Shown here in pieces: positions 18,869-27,701 of a stretch of 64,000 bases of DNA. The stretch comes from Polynucleobacter sp. MG-Unter2-18 (GTDB lineage Bacteria > Pseudomonadota > Gammaproteobacteria > Burkholderiales > Burkholderiaceae), in the NCBI RefSeq assembly GCF_018687675.1, contig NZ_CP061302.1, positions 1,686,192 to 1,750,191 of the forward strand. Reading direction: 5' to 3'. Position numbers and translations under genes: made by a program. Below the pieces are notes generated by a model. That model saw nothing but the letters and a program-made list of their open reading frames with translations, ran no database searches and was not told the origin of the DNA. Each line of letters starts with the position of its first letter. The stretch's first letter is position 1.

Positions 18869-20359
18869 ATGAAAGCACCAGAAGCATTATTTCCAAGTAA
18901 TTGGACTAAGCCCAAGAAACAGGCCGATCTTCTCAAGCTGGCTAAATCCATTCTCCTTGAGCCGACCGGCCTTTCTGAACAAGATTTGCATCACACCTTT
19001 GGCAATATGTTCACGCATCAGCTCGATGATGCCGACCTTTATTTCCAGCACACCCGTAGCGAGAGCTGGAGCTTAGAAGAAGGTATTGTGAAATCCGGCA
19101 GCTTTAGTATTGATCAGGGTGTTGGTGTGCGCGCAATCTATGGAGATAAGACCGCCTTTGCTTACTCTGATGAAATTAATTTAGAGGCGCTGAATAAAGC
19201 AGCCAAATCAACCCGAGTAATTGGCCCCCAAGGTGGTACACGTGCTGTTGCAAGCAAAATCTTTACGCCCGTTTCCAACGGACTCTACTCAGACTTAAAT
19301 CCTTTAGATTCACTTGCGCCCCAAGAAAAAATTGCTTTACTCGAAGGTATTGAGCGTCGTGCAAAAGCGCGTGACCCACGGATCATTCAGGTGATGGCTA
19401 GCTTGGCTGGCGAATTTGATGTCGTACTCGTAGTTCGGGCTGATGGCCTACTGGCTGCTGACGTACGTCCATTAGTGCGGGTATCCGTCCATGTGATTGC
19501 GGAACAAAATGGTCGTCGCGAATCCGGATCCTCAGGCGGTGGCGCTCGTCATGATTACCACTACTTCAATGCAAAACTAATTAATCAATATGTTGATGAA
19601 GCTGTTGATGGCGCACTAATTAATTTAGATTCTCGCCCTGCCCCAGCGGGCCCAATGATAGTAGTGATGGGACCAGGATGGCCTGGAGTATTACTACACG
19701 AAGCAGTAGGTCATGGTCTTGAGGGTGACTTTAATCGCAAAGGCTCGTCAGCTTTTGCTGGCTGCATTGGCCAGCGAGTTGCTGCTAAAGGTGTCACTGT
19801 TGTTGATGACGGAACACTCTCCGGTCGTCGTGGCTCACTCAATATCGATGATGAAGGTACGCCCACCCAATGCACCACTTTGATCGAAGATGGCATTTTG
19901 AAGGGTTACATTCAGGATAGCCTGAATGCCAGACTCATGAACATGCCCTTGACAGGCAATGGACGGCGCGAGAGTTTTGCCTCCCTACCAATGCCACGCA
20001 TGACCAATACTTATATGTTGGCCGGCAAGGATGATCCCCAAGAAATCGTGGCCAGTATTAAACGCGGCCTTTACGCCGTCAACTTTGGGGGCGGTCAAGT
20101 CGACATTACAAGCGGTAAATTCGTATTTTCAGCCTCAGAGGCCTATTGGGTAGAAAACGGCAAAATTCAATATCCAGTCAAAGGCGCGACCATCATTGGT
20201 AGCGGCCCAGAGTCCTTAAAACAGGTCTCCATGATCGGAAATGACCTGAAATTAGACGGCGGTATCGGGGTTTGCGGCAAAGAGGGTCAGAGCGTCCCCG
20301 TGGGCGTTGGGCAGCCAACTTTACGCATCGACAGCCTGACTGTCGGAGGAACGGCTTAA
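18869..20359 (+). CDS. tldD: Metalloprotease TldD
   Basis: TldD forms a heterodimeric zinc protease with TldE (PmbA) that trims unfolded peptides and processes microcin/antitoxin-type substrates in E. coli. The protein is 496 residues. The zinc-binding HExxxH motif is HEAVGH at 277-282, followed by the family-typical GLEGDFNRKGSSAF. Other blocks are YHYFNAKLINQYVDEAV, MTNTYMLAGKDDPQEIV, GGGQVDITSGKFVFSASE and a C-terminal ASP-protease-like Gly-rich closing region (GICGKEGQ-type, here GVCGKEGQSVPVGVGQPTL). The partner gene pmbA is not in this window. It is part of a plus-strand run with the amidase upstream and aroG 19 bases downstream. Confidence 0.97.
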   Translation: MKAPEALFPSNWTKPKKQADLLKLAKSILLEPTGLSEQDLHHTFGNMFTHQLDDADLYFQHTRSESWSLEEGIVKSGSFSIDQGVGVRAIYGDKTAFAYSDEINLEALNKAAKSTRVIGPQGGTRAVASKIFTPVSNGLYSDLNPLDSLAPQEKIALLEGIERRAKARDPRIIQVMASLAGEFDVVLVVRADGLLAADVRPLVRVSVHVIAEQNGRRESGSSGGGARHDYHYFNAKLINQYVDEAVDGALINLDSRPAPAGPMIVVMGPGWPGVLLHEAVGHGLEGDFNRKGSSAFAGCIGQRVAAKGVTVVDDGTLSGRRGSLNIDDEGTPTQCTTLIEDGILKGYIQDSLNARLMNMPLTGNGRRESFASLPMPRMTNTYMLAGKDDPQEIVASIKRGLYAVNFGGGQVDITSGKFVFSASEAYWVENGKIQYPVKGATIIGSGPESLKQVSMIGNDLKLDGGIGVCGKEGQSVPVGVGQPTLRIDSLTVGGTA

Positions 20360-20378
20360 TACGGCTTAAAATAGTCGG

Positions 20379-21503
20379 ATGAGCCAACAAAATACGAATC
20401 CCGCAAACTGGTACGCTGCCGTTGACAAAACGTCAGATACGGATGATCAACGCATTCACAACATTACTGTTCTGCCGCCGCCAGAGCATTTGATTCGCTT
20501 CTTTCCGATTGCTGGAACACCTACAGAAGCACTCATCAGTAAGACACGTAAAAAGATTCGCGACATCATTCATGGAAAAGATGATCGCCTACTTGTCATC
20601 ATCGGACCTTGCTCGATTCATGATCCCCGTGCGGCACTAGAGTACTGCCAAAGATTAATCACAGAGCGTGATCGTTTTGCAGGTGAACTTGAAATTGTGA
20701 TGCGAGTCTATTTTGAAAAACCACGTACCACTGTTGGTTGGAAGGGTTTGATTAATGACCCGTACTTAGATGAGAGCTATCGCATTGAAGAAGGCTTACG
20801 CATGGCTCGCCAAGTGTTGATGGAAATTAATCGCCTAGGCATGCCTGCAGGTAGCGAATTTTTAGATGTAATTTCTCCACAATACATTGCAGATCTGATT
20901 TCTTGGGGCGCTATTGGTGCACGCACAACCGAGAGTCAAGTGCATCGTGAACTAGCTTCAGGCCTCTCGGCACCAATCGGATTTAAGAATGGTACTGATG
21001 GCAATATCAAGATTGCTACCGACGCCATTCAGGCAGCTAGTCGTCCACACCATTTCTTATCAGTTCACAAAAATGGTCAAGTATCTATTGTGGAAACTCA
21101 AGGCAATAAAGACTGTCACGTTATTTTACGTGGTGGTAAAGAGCCTAACTATGAAGCGCAATATGTGCAAGCAGCCTGCTCTGAGCTTGAAGCAGCCAAG
21201 CTTCCAGCCAGTTTGATGGTTGATTTATCGCACGCAAACTCTAGCAAAAAACATGAGCGTCAAATCGTGGTGGCAGAAAATATTGCTGAGCAAATTGAAT
21301 CTGGCTCAAAGCAAATTTTTGGTGTCATGATTGAAAGTCATCTTAACGACGGCGCACAAAAATTCTCGCCTGGAAAAGATGATCCAAATAAATTGGAATA
21401 TGGCAAGAGCATTACGGATGCTTGCATTAACTGGGAAGACTCAGTCAATGTGTTGCAACGCTTGGCTTTAGCTGTCAAGAACCGCAGAAAAGTAAAGAAA
21501 TAA
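20379..21503 (+). CDS. aroG: 3-deoxy-7-phosphoheptulonate synthase (class I DAHP synthase)
   Basis: This enzyme condenses phosphoenolpyruvate and erythrose 4-phosphate, the first step of the shikimate pathway. The 374-residue protein is of the AroF/G/H type. Characteristic blocks are LLVIIGPCSIHDPRAALEY, MRVYFEKPRTTVGWKGLIND, the SWGAIGARTTESQVHRELASG segment, GFKNGTDGN, and VDLSHANSSK with ligand residues. Which aromatic amino acid inhibits it cannot be settled by reading; the Phe-sensitive (AroG) and Tyr-sensitive (AroF) forms are closely alike. A strong terminator follows (21543-21571). Confidence 0.95.
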   Translation: MSQQNTNPANWYAAVDKTSDTDDQRIHNITVLPPPEHLIRFFPIAGTPTEALISKTRKKIRDIIHGKDDRLLVIIGPCSIHDPRAALEYCQRLITERDRFAGELEIVMRVYFEKPRTTVGWKGLINDPYLDESYRIEEGLRMARQVLMEINRLGMPAGSEFLDVISPQYIADLISWGAIGARTTESQVHRELASGLSAPIGFKNGTDGNIKIATDAIQAASRPHHFLSVHKNGQVSIVETQGNKDCHVILRGGKEPNYEAQYVQAACSELEAAKLPASLMVDLSHANSSKKHERQIVVAENIAEQIESGSKQIFGVMIESHLNDGAQKFSPGKDDPNKLEYGKSITDACINWEDSVNVLQRLALAVKNRRKVKK

Positions 21504-21542
21504 AGAGGCGAGAAGTTAAAGTGAAACTGCTTTATTAGCCCC

Positions 21543-21571
21543 AAAAGAGACTAATTTATTTAGTCTCTTTT
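21543..21571 (+). terminator. Intrinsic terminator after aroG
   Basis: A 12-bp perfect stem (AAAAGAGACTAA / TTAGTCTCTTTT) with a 5-base loop runs into a further T-run on the plus strand. It starts about 40 bases after the aroG stop. The right half lies within the last codons of the converging adenosyltransferase gene (stop at 21556-21558), so the coding end supplies part of the terminator. It may work in both directions. Confidence 0.88.
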
Positions 21572-22125
21572 TTTTCGTGCTTCCATAAAACGTCTTGACC
21601 ACCCGCCGCACGATTGAGTACCCGCGCTAATACAAACAATAGATCTGATAAGCGATTAACGTATTGACGCGGGGCATCGTATAAAGGCTCCTCCCAACCC
21701 AAGCGCACAATCGATCTCTCCGCCCGTCTACAGACAGTGCGACAAACGTGGGCCTGAGAAGCTGCGCGAGTGCCGCCTGGAAGAATAAATTCAGTCAGGG
21801 GAGGTAAAGTGGCATTGAATTTTTCCAACCAAATATCCAACTGGGCTACCTGCTCTGGCTTGAGTAGGGTGTAATTCGGAATACAAAGCTCCCCACCTAA
21901 GTCGAATAAATCATGCTGTACTTGCAAAAATAGACTTTTGAACTCCTCAGCAAGGCTTTCGGGGATCGATTCAGTCATCAAAACCCCGATTTCAGAGTTC
22001 AATTCATCGACATCGCCCATGGCGCAAATGCGCAAATGATCCTTTTCCACTCGGCTACCATCGCCAAGCCCGGTCATGCCCGCATCACCAGTTCTGGTGG
22101 CTATTTTTGAAAGTCGATTTCCCAT
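21556..22125 (-). CDS. Cob(I)yrinic acid a,c-diamide adenosyltransferase, PduO/MMAB type
   Basis: The enzyme transfers adenosyl from ATP to cob(I)alamin to make coenzyme B12. The protein is 189 residues from the ATG at 22125; a longer frame to 22254 would run into the divergent glcD and lacks similarity. The N-terminal ATP-binding region is KIATRTGDAGMTGLGDGSRVEK. Then come DELNSEIGVL, LFDLGGELC, FILPGGTRAASQAHVCRTVCRRAER and YVNRLSDLLFVLARVLN, all PduO-family hallmarks. This is not the unrelated CobA/BtuR family, although the symbol cobO is often used loosely. No B12 biosynthesis genes are nearby, suggesting salvage or a maintenance role. Confidence 0.94.
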   Translation of the reverse strand: MGNRLSKIATRTGDAGMTGLGDGSRVEKDHLRICAMGDVDELNSEIGVLMTESIPESLAEEFKSLFLQVQHDLFDLGGELCIPNYTLLKPEQVAQLDIWLEKFNATLPPLTEFILPGGTRAASQAHVCRTVCRRAERSIVRLGWEEPLYDAPRQYVNRLSDLLFVLARVLNRAAGGQDVLWKHEKKETK

Positions 22126-22143
22126 AAAACTAATTATAGGTAA

Positions 22144-23658
22144 ATGGCTAAAATGATTCCTATGAATATGGTGACCCCACCCCCCGAACTCGCGGCTATT
22201 ACCGCCCTGCAATCCAAATTGGTATCGGCCCTGCGCCCTATCCTCCCCGAACATGCCTTACTGTGGGAGCCTGAGGACACGATCCCTTATGAATGCGATG
22301 GCCTCGCAGCCTATCGACGCATGCCCCTGGCAGTAGCTCTGCCAGAAACTGAGGAGCAGGTTGTTCAGATTCTGAAGACTTGCTTTGCGATGCAAATACC
22401 CATTGTCCCCCGTGGGTCTGGTACTGGACTATCTGGTGGCGCTATGCCCATATCTCAGGGTTTAGTGCTTTCACTTGCCAAACTCAAAAAGATCATCAAT
22501 ATTGATCCGTTCACCAGAACTGCAGTTGTGCAACCGGGCGTTCGTAATTTAGCAATCTCCGAAGCAGTAGCCCATCTCGGACTGTATTACGCTCCAGACC
22601 CGTCCTCACAGATCGCCTGCTCTATTGGCGGAAATGTCAATGAAAACTCGGGCGGTGTGCACTGCCTCAAGTACGGCCTGACGCTTCACAACGTTTTGAA
22701 AGTGCGCGGCATCTTGATGAACGGTGAGATCGTAGAGTTCGGTAGCCTTGCACCCGACTCTCCGGGACTTGATTTATTGGCAATCGTGATGGGTAGCGAG
22801 GGCATGCTTGCCGTAGTCACTGAAGTCACAGTAAAGCTGGTTGCTAAACCCAAGTTGGCGCGAGTCATTATGGCTAGCTTTGACGATATTGAAAAAGGTG
22901 CCGATGCAGTAGCGGCCATCATTGCCGCCGGGATTATTCCAGCCGGCCTGGAGATGATGGATAAAGCGACCACTCGCGCAGTAGAAGAATTTGTTCATGC
23001 AGGATATGACCTTGAAGCCGAAACTATTCTGCTTTGCGAATCCGATGGCACGCCTGAAGAGGTTGCAGAAGAGATTGAGCGCATGACAAAAGTTCTCGAG
23101 CAAGCCGGTGCTAGCGGCATTCAGATATCTCAGAATGAAGCAGAGCGCCTGAAGTTTTGGAGCGGTCGTAAAAATGCTTTTCCAGCAGCAGGCCGCTTAG
23201 CAGCCGACTACTACTGTATGGACGGCACCATCCCGCGCAGAAATATTGGTACCCTACTCAGACGCATACAAGGCATGGAAAAGAAATATGGCCTTGCCTG
23301 CTTAAATGTATTTCATGCAGGTGATGGCAATATGCACCCCCTCATTTTATTTAACGGTGCCGATCAGGATGAGTGGCATCGCGCCGAAGAATTTGGTACT
23401 GAAATTTTAGAAGCTTGTGTCGAGCTTGATGGCACGATTACTGGTGAGCACGGTGTTGGTATTGAAAAAATTAACTCCATGTGTATTCAATTTGGTGAGG
23501 GTGAACGTGAATCATTTTGGGGTGTTAAATCAGCATTCGATCCAGAGCGACTATTAAATCCTGACAAGGCTATTCCTACTTTGAATCGTTGTGCTGAGTA
23601 TGGTCGCATGCGGATTAGTGGTGGCAACTTACCGCATCCTGAGTTGGAGCGCTTTTAA
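22144..23658 (+). CDS. glcD: Glycolate oxidase subunit GlcD (FAD-linked)
   Basis: GlcD is the flavin subunit of the three-part glycolate dehydrogenase that oxidises glycolate to glyoxylate and feeds electrons to the respiratory chain. Glycolate is a major algal exudate in fresh water. The protein is 504 residues. The FAD-binding PCMH fold shows IVPRGSGTGLSGGAMP, CSIGGNVNENSGGVHCLKYG and IVMGSEGMLAVVTEV. The C-terminal FAD-oxidase cap shows VFHAGDGNMHPLILF and GTITGEHGVGIEK. The start is uncertain: ATGs at 22144, 22153, 22162 and 22168 are in frame with weak ribosome sites. Its stop overlaps the glcE start by one base. Confidence 0.95.
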   Translation: MAKMIPMNMVTPPPELAAITALQSKLVSALRPILPEHALLWEPEDTIPYECDGLAAYRRMPLAVALPETEEQVVQILKTCFAMQIPIVPRGSGTGLSGGAMPISQGLVLSLAKLKKIINIDPFTRTAVVQPGVRNLAISEAVAHLGLYYAPDPSSQIACSIGGNVNENSGGVHCLKYGLTLHNVLKVRGILMNGEIVEFGSLAPDSPGLDLLAIVMGSEGMLAVVTEVTVKLVAKPKLARVIMASFDDIEKGADAVAAIIAAGIIPAGLEMMDKATTRAVEEFVHAGYDLEAETILLCESDGTPEEVAEEIERMTKVLEQAGASGIQISQNEAERLKFWSGRKNAFPAAGRLAADYYCMDGTIPRRNIGTLLRRIQGMEKKYGLACLNVFHAGDGNMHPLILFNGADQDEWHRAEEFGTEILEACVELDGTITGEHGVGIEKINSMCIQFGEGERESFWGVKSAFDPERLLNPDKAIPTLNRCAEYGRMRISGGNLPHPELERF

Positions 23659-24806
23659 TGTTTACAGCTAGCAATACCAATTTTGATTTATTTCGTGAGC
23701 AAATTCTGGCTGCAGTTAAAAACAAAACTCCTTTATCCATTGAAGGCGGCGGCACAAAGTCTTGGTACGGGAATGCCAATTCTTACACCAAGTTAGATAC
23801 CCGCACTTACTCTGGAATTCTGGAATACCAGCCTGAAGAGCTCGTGATCACTGCGTGCGCCGGTACACCACTAAAAGTAATTGAAGCTGCTTTAGCCGAT
23901 AAGAATCAAATGTTGGCATTTGAGCCACCCCACTTTGGTGATGATGCAACTTTTGGTGGAACCATCGCTGCAGGCTTGGCAGGTCCAGGACGTATTAGCG
24001 CGGGCAATTTACGTGATTTTGTTCTAGGAGTTCGCATTCTTGATGGTAAAGGTCAAGACTTATCCTTTGGCGGCAAGGTGATGAAGAACGTTGCGGGATA
24101 TGATGTTTCACGCTTATTACCTGGATCAATGGGAACCTTGTCGCTGTTACTAGAGGCTTCTGTAAAAGTATTACCGCGACCAGCTGCTACAACATCTCTT
24201 CGTTGCAACATTACCCAAGCACGCGCACTGCAACTCGTAAATGAATGGGCGGGGCAACCTTTACCGCTCTCGGCAAGCTGCTGGATCGGTAGCTCAACAG
24301 GTGGAGATGGTGAACTCACTATTCGCTTAGCCGGAGCTGCTGCTGCAGTCAAAGCGGCTATTCCGATCATGGGCGCAGCTGTTAATGCAAGCGAATTAGA
24401 CACTCAAGTTGCTACGGAATTTTGGGCTGCTTTGCGCGAACAACAATTAGCTGTTTTTTCAATCCTGAACAGTGATGAGACTTTATATCGTCTCGCACTT
24501 CCAGCCGCCTGCGGACCACTTGCTTTTGAAAATGTAAACGGTGACATTGCTTTGGAATGGCATGGCCAGCAACGTTGGCTAAAGGCGCCAGGTGATGATG
24601 CTACTTTTGCATCCATCAAAGCCTTAGCTAGTAATCATGGCGGGCATGCAACTCGTTTTAAGCAAGGAAGTAATGTTGATCCGGGCAAGCAACGCTTTAC
24701 CCTTTTGAGTGAGCAAGTGCACTCAACTGCTTTAGAGGCAGTACAAGCACGCCTCAGATCCGCCTTTGATCCTGCGGGCATATTTGCTACTTCACGTCTT
24801 CCCTAA
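23658..24806 (+). CDS. glcE: Glycolate oxidase subunit GlcE (FAD-binding)
   Basis: GlcE is the second flavin-binding-fold subunit of glycolate dehydrogenase. The protein is 382 residues. It carries the PCMH-type FAD domain only in its N-terminal part: SIEGGGTKSWYG, YQPEELVITACAGTPL, GTIAAGLAGPGRISAGNLRDFVLG and GKVMKNVAGYDVSRLLPGSMGTL. The last of these is characteristic of GlcE as opposed to GlcD. Translation is probably coupled to glcD, since the stop and start share one base (TAATG). glcF follows after 32 bases. Confidence 0.95.
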   Translation: MFTASNTNFDLFREQILAAVKNKTPLSIEGGGTKSWYGNANSYTKLDTRTYSGILEYQPEELVITACAGTPLKVIEAALADKNQMLAFEPPHFGDDATFGGTIAAGLAGPGRISAGNLRDFVLGVRILDGKGQDLSFGGKVMKNVAGYDVSRLLPGSMGTLSLLLEASVKVLPRPAATTSLRCNITQARALQLVNEWAGQPLPLSASCWIGSSTGGDGELTIRLAGAAAAVKAAIPIMGAAVNASELDTQVATEFWAALREQQLAVFSILNSDETLYRLALPAACGPLAFENVNGDIALEWHGQQRWLKAPGDDATFASIKALASNHGGHATRFKQGSNVDPGKQRFTLLSEQVHSTALEAVQARLRSAFDPAGIFATSRLP

Positions 24807-24838
24807 GCATCTCTTTTAGCCCCTCTTTTAGCACCCTT

Positions 24839-26119
24839 ATGCAAACTCAACTCGCCCCCCAATTTGCCAATACTCCAGAGGGTATTGAAGCCGCCAGAAT
24901 TCTTGGTAAATGTGTGCACTGCGGCTTTTGCACAGCGACATGCCCCACCTATCAATTGCTTGGTGATGAGCTCGATGGTCCTAGAGGTCGCATCTACCTC
25001 ATTAAGCAAATGGCGGAAGGCCAAGCCCCTACTGAAAAAACACGTCTGCATTTGGATCGCTGCCTGACTTGCCGCAATTGCGAAAGTACTTGTCCAAGCG
25101 GTGTGCAATATGGCAACTTGGTCGATATTGGTCGCAAGTGGGCAGAAGAAAATACTCCTGAGCGTCCTATTGGTCAGCGCCTCACCCGCTGGGCTCTGAA
25201 AGAGGGTTTAACCAGCCCTAAGTTATTCAAATCAGCGATGGCTATTGGCCGCTTAGTTAGACCACTCATGCCCACTGGAATACAGCGCAAGATTCCGGAA
25301 GCTAAAAATAAAGCGCTCAATACAAATACGGATCCCTATGCAAGGCCACAGACTAGCCACCCACGCAAGATGCTATTGCTTGAGGGTTGCGTTCAACCTG
25401 GCATGCTGCCAAATATCAACTCAGCAACTGCACGTGTTTTAGATGCACTCAAGATTCAATTAATTTCTGCACCTAACGCTACTTGCTGTGGCGCATTGCG
25501 TTACCACTTAAACGATCAAGCTGGCGGCTTAGAAAATGCCAAACAAAATATCGATGCCTGGTGGCCGCAAGTTGAACAAGGCATTGAAGCTATTGTGATG
25601 ACTGCTTCTGGTTGTGGTGTGATGATCAAAGATTATGGCCATCTATTTTCAAGTGATCCCCAATATGCCGCTAAAGCCAAGACTATCTCCGACCTCACTA
25701 AAGATATTTCAGAAATCTTGCCAGCGCTTCAGGAAGAGCTTGTTGCTCTAGTGGGCGCCGATCCAAAGCCTGGTGTGGTGTATCACCCTCCCTGCACACT
25801 GCAACATGGTCAACAAATTCGCGGCAAGGTGGAGGGTCTTTTAGCTGGTATTGGCATTGGAGTGCGCTTATGCGCCGATAGCCATCTCTGCTGTGGCTCA
25901 GCGGGAACTTATTCGGTAACCCAGCCAGAACTCTCAGAACAGTTACGCCATAACAAACTCACTCACCTCAATGCTGCCTGCGAAGAGTCTGGCGCACAAG
26001 TGATTGTTTCCGGAAATATTGGCTGCATCACTCACCTCCAACAAGAGGACACCCCAGTACTGCATTGGATCGAGATTGTTGACCAACTTATTAATCAACA
26101 AAGCCGAAGCCAATCATGA
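24839..26119 (+). CDS. glcF: Glycolate oxidase iron-sulfur subunit GlcF
   Basis: GlcF carries electrons from the flavin subunits through two [4Fe-4S] clusters. The protein is 426 residues. Cluster motifs are CVHCGFCTATCPTY and CLTCRNCESTCPSG. Two cysteine-rich CCG domains follow, seen in TCCGALRYHLND and HLCCGSAGTYSV, as in the heterodisulfide-reductase-like family. The region just before the ATG is pyrimidine-rich, with a 10-base direct repeat (CTCTTTTAGC at 24811 and 24823) and no Shine-Dalgarno, which is odd for an operon gene. Its stop overlaps the next gene's start (ATGA). Confidence 0.96.
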   Translation: MQTQLAPQFANTPEGIEAARILGKCVHCGFCTATCPTYQLLGDELDGPRGRIYLIKQMAEGQAPTEKTRLHLDRCLTCRNCESTCPSGVQYGNLVDIGRKWAEENTPERPIGQRLTRWALKEGLTSPKLFKSAMAIGRLVRPLMPTGIQRKIPEAKNKALNTNTDPYARPQTSHPRKMLLLEGCVQPGMLPNINSATARVLDALKIQLISAPNATCCGALRYHLNDQAGGLENAKQNIDAWWPQVEQGIEAIVMTASGCGVMIKDYGHLFSSDPQYAAKAKTISDLTKDISEILPALQEELVALVGADPKPGVVYHPPCTLQHGQQIRGKVEGLLAGIGIGVRLCADSHLCCGSAGTYSVTQPELSEQLRHNKLTHLNAACEESGAQVIVSGNIGCITHLQQEDTPVLHWIEIVDQLINQQSRSQS

Positions 26120-26841
26120 GTCAGGTCACTACTAACCTCATGATGGTGAGGCAAAGACTGGAGTTGGCAGCCTTGGCAGCTAAACGTGAGCCCGAGGACA
26201 TCCAACTACTCGCTGTCAGCAAAACCTTTCCCGCTATAGCGGTTGAGGAGGCCATGCATGTCGGGCAAACTGCCTTTGGTGAGAATTATGTTCAAGAGGG
26301 TGTTGGAAAAATTCAGCAGCTGTCTAAATTGCGCCCTTGGCTTGAGTGGCACTTTATTGGTCCACTACAAAGCAACAAGACACGCGATGTTGCAGAACAC
26401 TTTGACTGGGTACATAGTATTGATCGCCTCAAAATTGCAGAACGCCTTTCCACTCAACGTGGAGAATTTTCTAACTTAGAACCGTTGCAAGTTTGTGTTC
26501 AGATTAACGTCAGCAAAGAGGACAGTAAAAGCGGTATTTCTCTCGAAGAGGTTGATGCTCTTTGCGATGCGATTTCCAAATTACCTAATTTAGTTCTTCG
26601 TGGAATCATGGCCATCCCCGCACCCAGCGATGATGTCAACCAACAACGTCAATCTTTTTCCGCTGTTCGAGAGTGCTTTGTTGGGATTAAGGCAAAGCAT
26701 ATGAGTGATGCTGGGTATGTTTTCTTTGATACGCTCTCCATGGGGATGTCTGATGATCTGGAGGCTGCAATCACTGAAGGTAGCACCATGGTACGTATAG
26801 GTAGCGCCATTTTTGGGAAGCGCGATAAGATCAAGATATGA
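26116..26841 (+). CDS. yggS: Pyridoxal phosphate homeostasis protein (YggS/PLPBP family)
   Basis: YggS-family proteins bind PLP without catalysis and balance B6 vitamers and amino acid pools. The protein is 241 residues. The PLP lysine is in LLAVSKTFPA. FGENYVQEG, WHFIGPLQSNKTR, QVCVQINVSKEDSKSGIS, RGIMAIPAP, LSMGMSDDLEAAITEGSTMVRIGSAIFG are all family blocks. It overlaps glcF by 4 bases and proC by 4 bases, so all three are translationally coupled. YggS-ProC is a widespread gene pair, consistent with a role in amino acid and PLP balance. Confidence 0.96.
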   Translation: MSQVTTNLMMVRQRLELAALAAKREPEDIQLLAVSKTFPAIAVEEAMHVGQTAFGENYVQEGVGKIQQLSKLRPWLEWHFIGPLQSNKTRDVAEHFDWVHSIDRLKIAERLSTQRGEFSNLEPLQVCVQINVSKEDSKSGISLEEVDALCDAISKLPNLVLRGIMAIPAPSDDVNQQRQSFSAVRECFVGIKAKHMSDAGYVFFDTLSMGMSDDLEAAITEGSTMVRIGSAIFGKRDKIKI

Positions 26842-27701
26842 GCACACAACAAATAAACCAAAACGCCCACATCACCTTCATTGGCGGCGGTAATATGGGC
26901 CGCGCTTTAATTAGCGGTTTACTAAGTAATGGTTTTGAGGCCGATCAACTTTCTGTAGTTGAGGCCAACGCTAGCACTGGCTTGCAATTGCATCAAGATT
27001 TTGGTGTGCAGATCATTGGTACTTTGGATCAAATTGCTTTTGACTTCTCCAAAAATAATGTCGTAGTGATGGCCATTAAGCCTCAGGACTTCAATGTAGT
27101 AGCCAAGTCTTTAAGTGCAAAACTCAAGCATGCGACCGCGCCAGGCCCACTCATTCTCAGCATAGCCGCCGGCATTCGTCTCAAAGACATGAGTCGTTGG
27201 CTTGATCATGAGCGTTGTGTACGTGCGATGCCCAATACTCCAGCATTAATCGGTAAGGGCATTACTGGGCTATTCGCTGATGCTGCGGTCAATGTATCTG
27301 ATCGCGCCCTTGCGGAAACGATTTGCAATGCAGTAGGTCAAGCGGTTTGGGTGAATGAAGAAAAACTCATGGACGCTGTTACTGCTGTTTCTGGCAGCGG
27401 CCCTGCCTATGTTTTTGCTTTCTTAGAGGCCATGCAATCGAGTGGTGAGAAACTTGGGCTGGACTCGGCCACCGCTCGCAAACTTGCCTATGCCACTTTA
27501 GAGGGTGCTACACAGTTAGCCCATAACTCAGATGAGCATGCGGGCGTATTGCGTGAACGCGTCACTTCCAAGGGTGGCACTACTGCTGCTGCACTAGATA
27601 TGCTCAAGCAACTCGATTGGCATGGTGCACTTGAGAAGGCAGTTGATGCAGCCAGTCAACGTGGCAAGGCAATGGGTGATGAATTAGGTAAGACCCAGTA
27701 G
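26838..27701 (+). CDS. proC: Pyrroline-5-carboxylate reductase
   Basis: ProC reduces 1-pyrroline-5-carboxylate to proline with NAD(P)H. The protein is 287 residues. The nucleotide-binding loop is [38 protein letters not shown] and [18 protein letters not shown] follow. The C-terminal signature includes [17 protein letters not shown] and [19 protein letters not shown]. Its start overlaps yggS (ATGA). Its 3' end overlaps the converging ubiA by 18 bases, so the two stop regions are coding on both strands. Confidence 0.97.
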   Translation: MSTQQINQNAHITFIGGGNMGRALISGLLSNGFEADQLSVVEANASTGLQLHQDFGVQIIGTLDQIAFDFSKNNVVVMAIKPQDFNVVAKSLSAKLKHATAPGPLILSIAAGIRLKDMSRWLDHERCVRAMPNTPALIGKGITGLFADAAVNVSDRALAETICNAVGQAVWVNEEKLMDAVTAVSGSGPAYVFAFLEAMQSSGEKLGLDSATARKLAYATLEGATQLAHNSDEHAGVLRERVTSKGGTTAAALDMLKQLDWHGALEKAVDAASQRGKAMGDELGKTQ

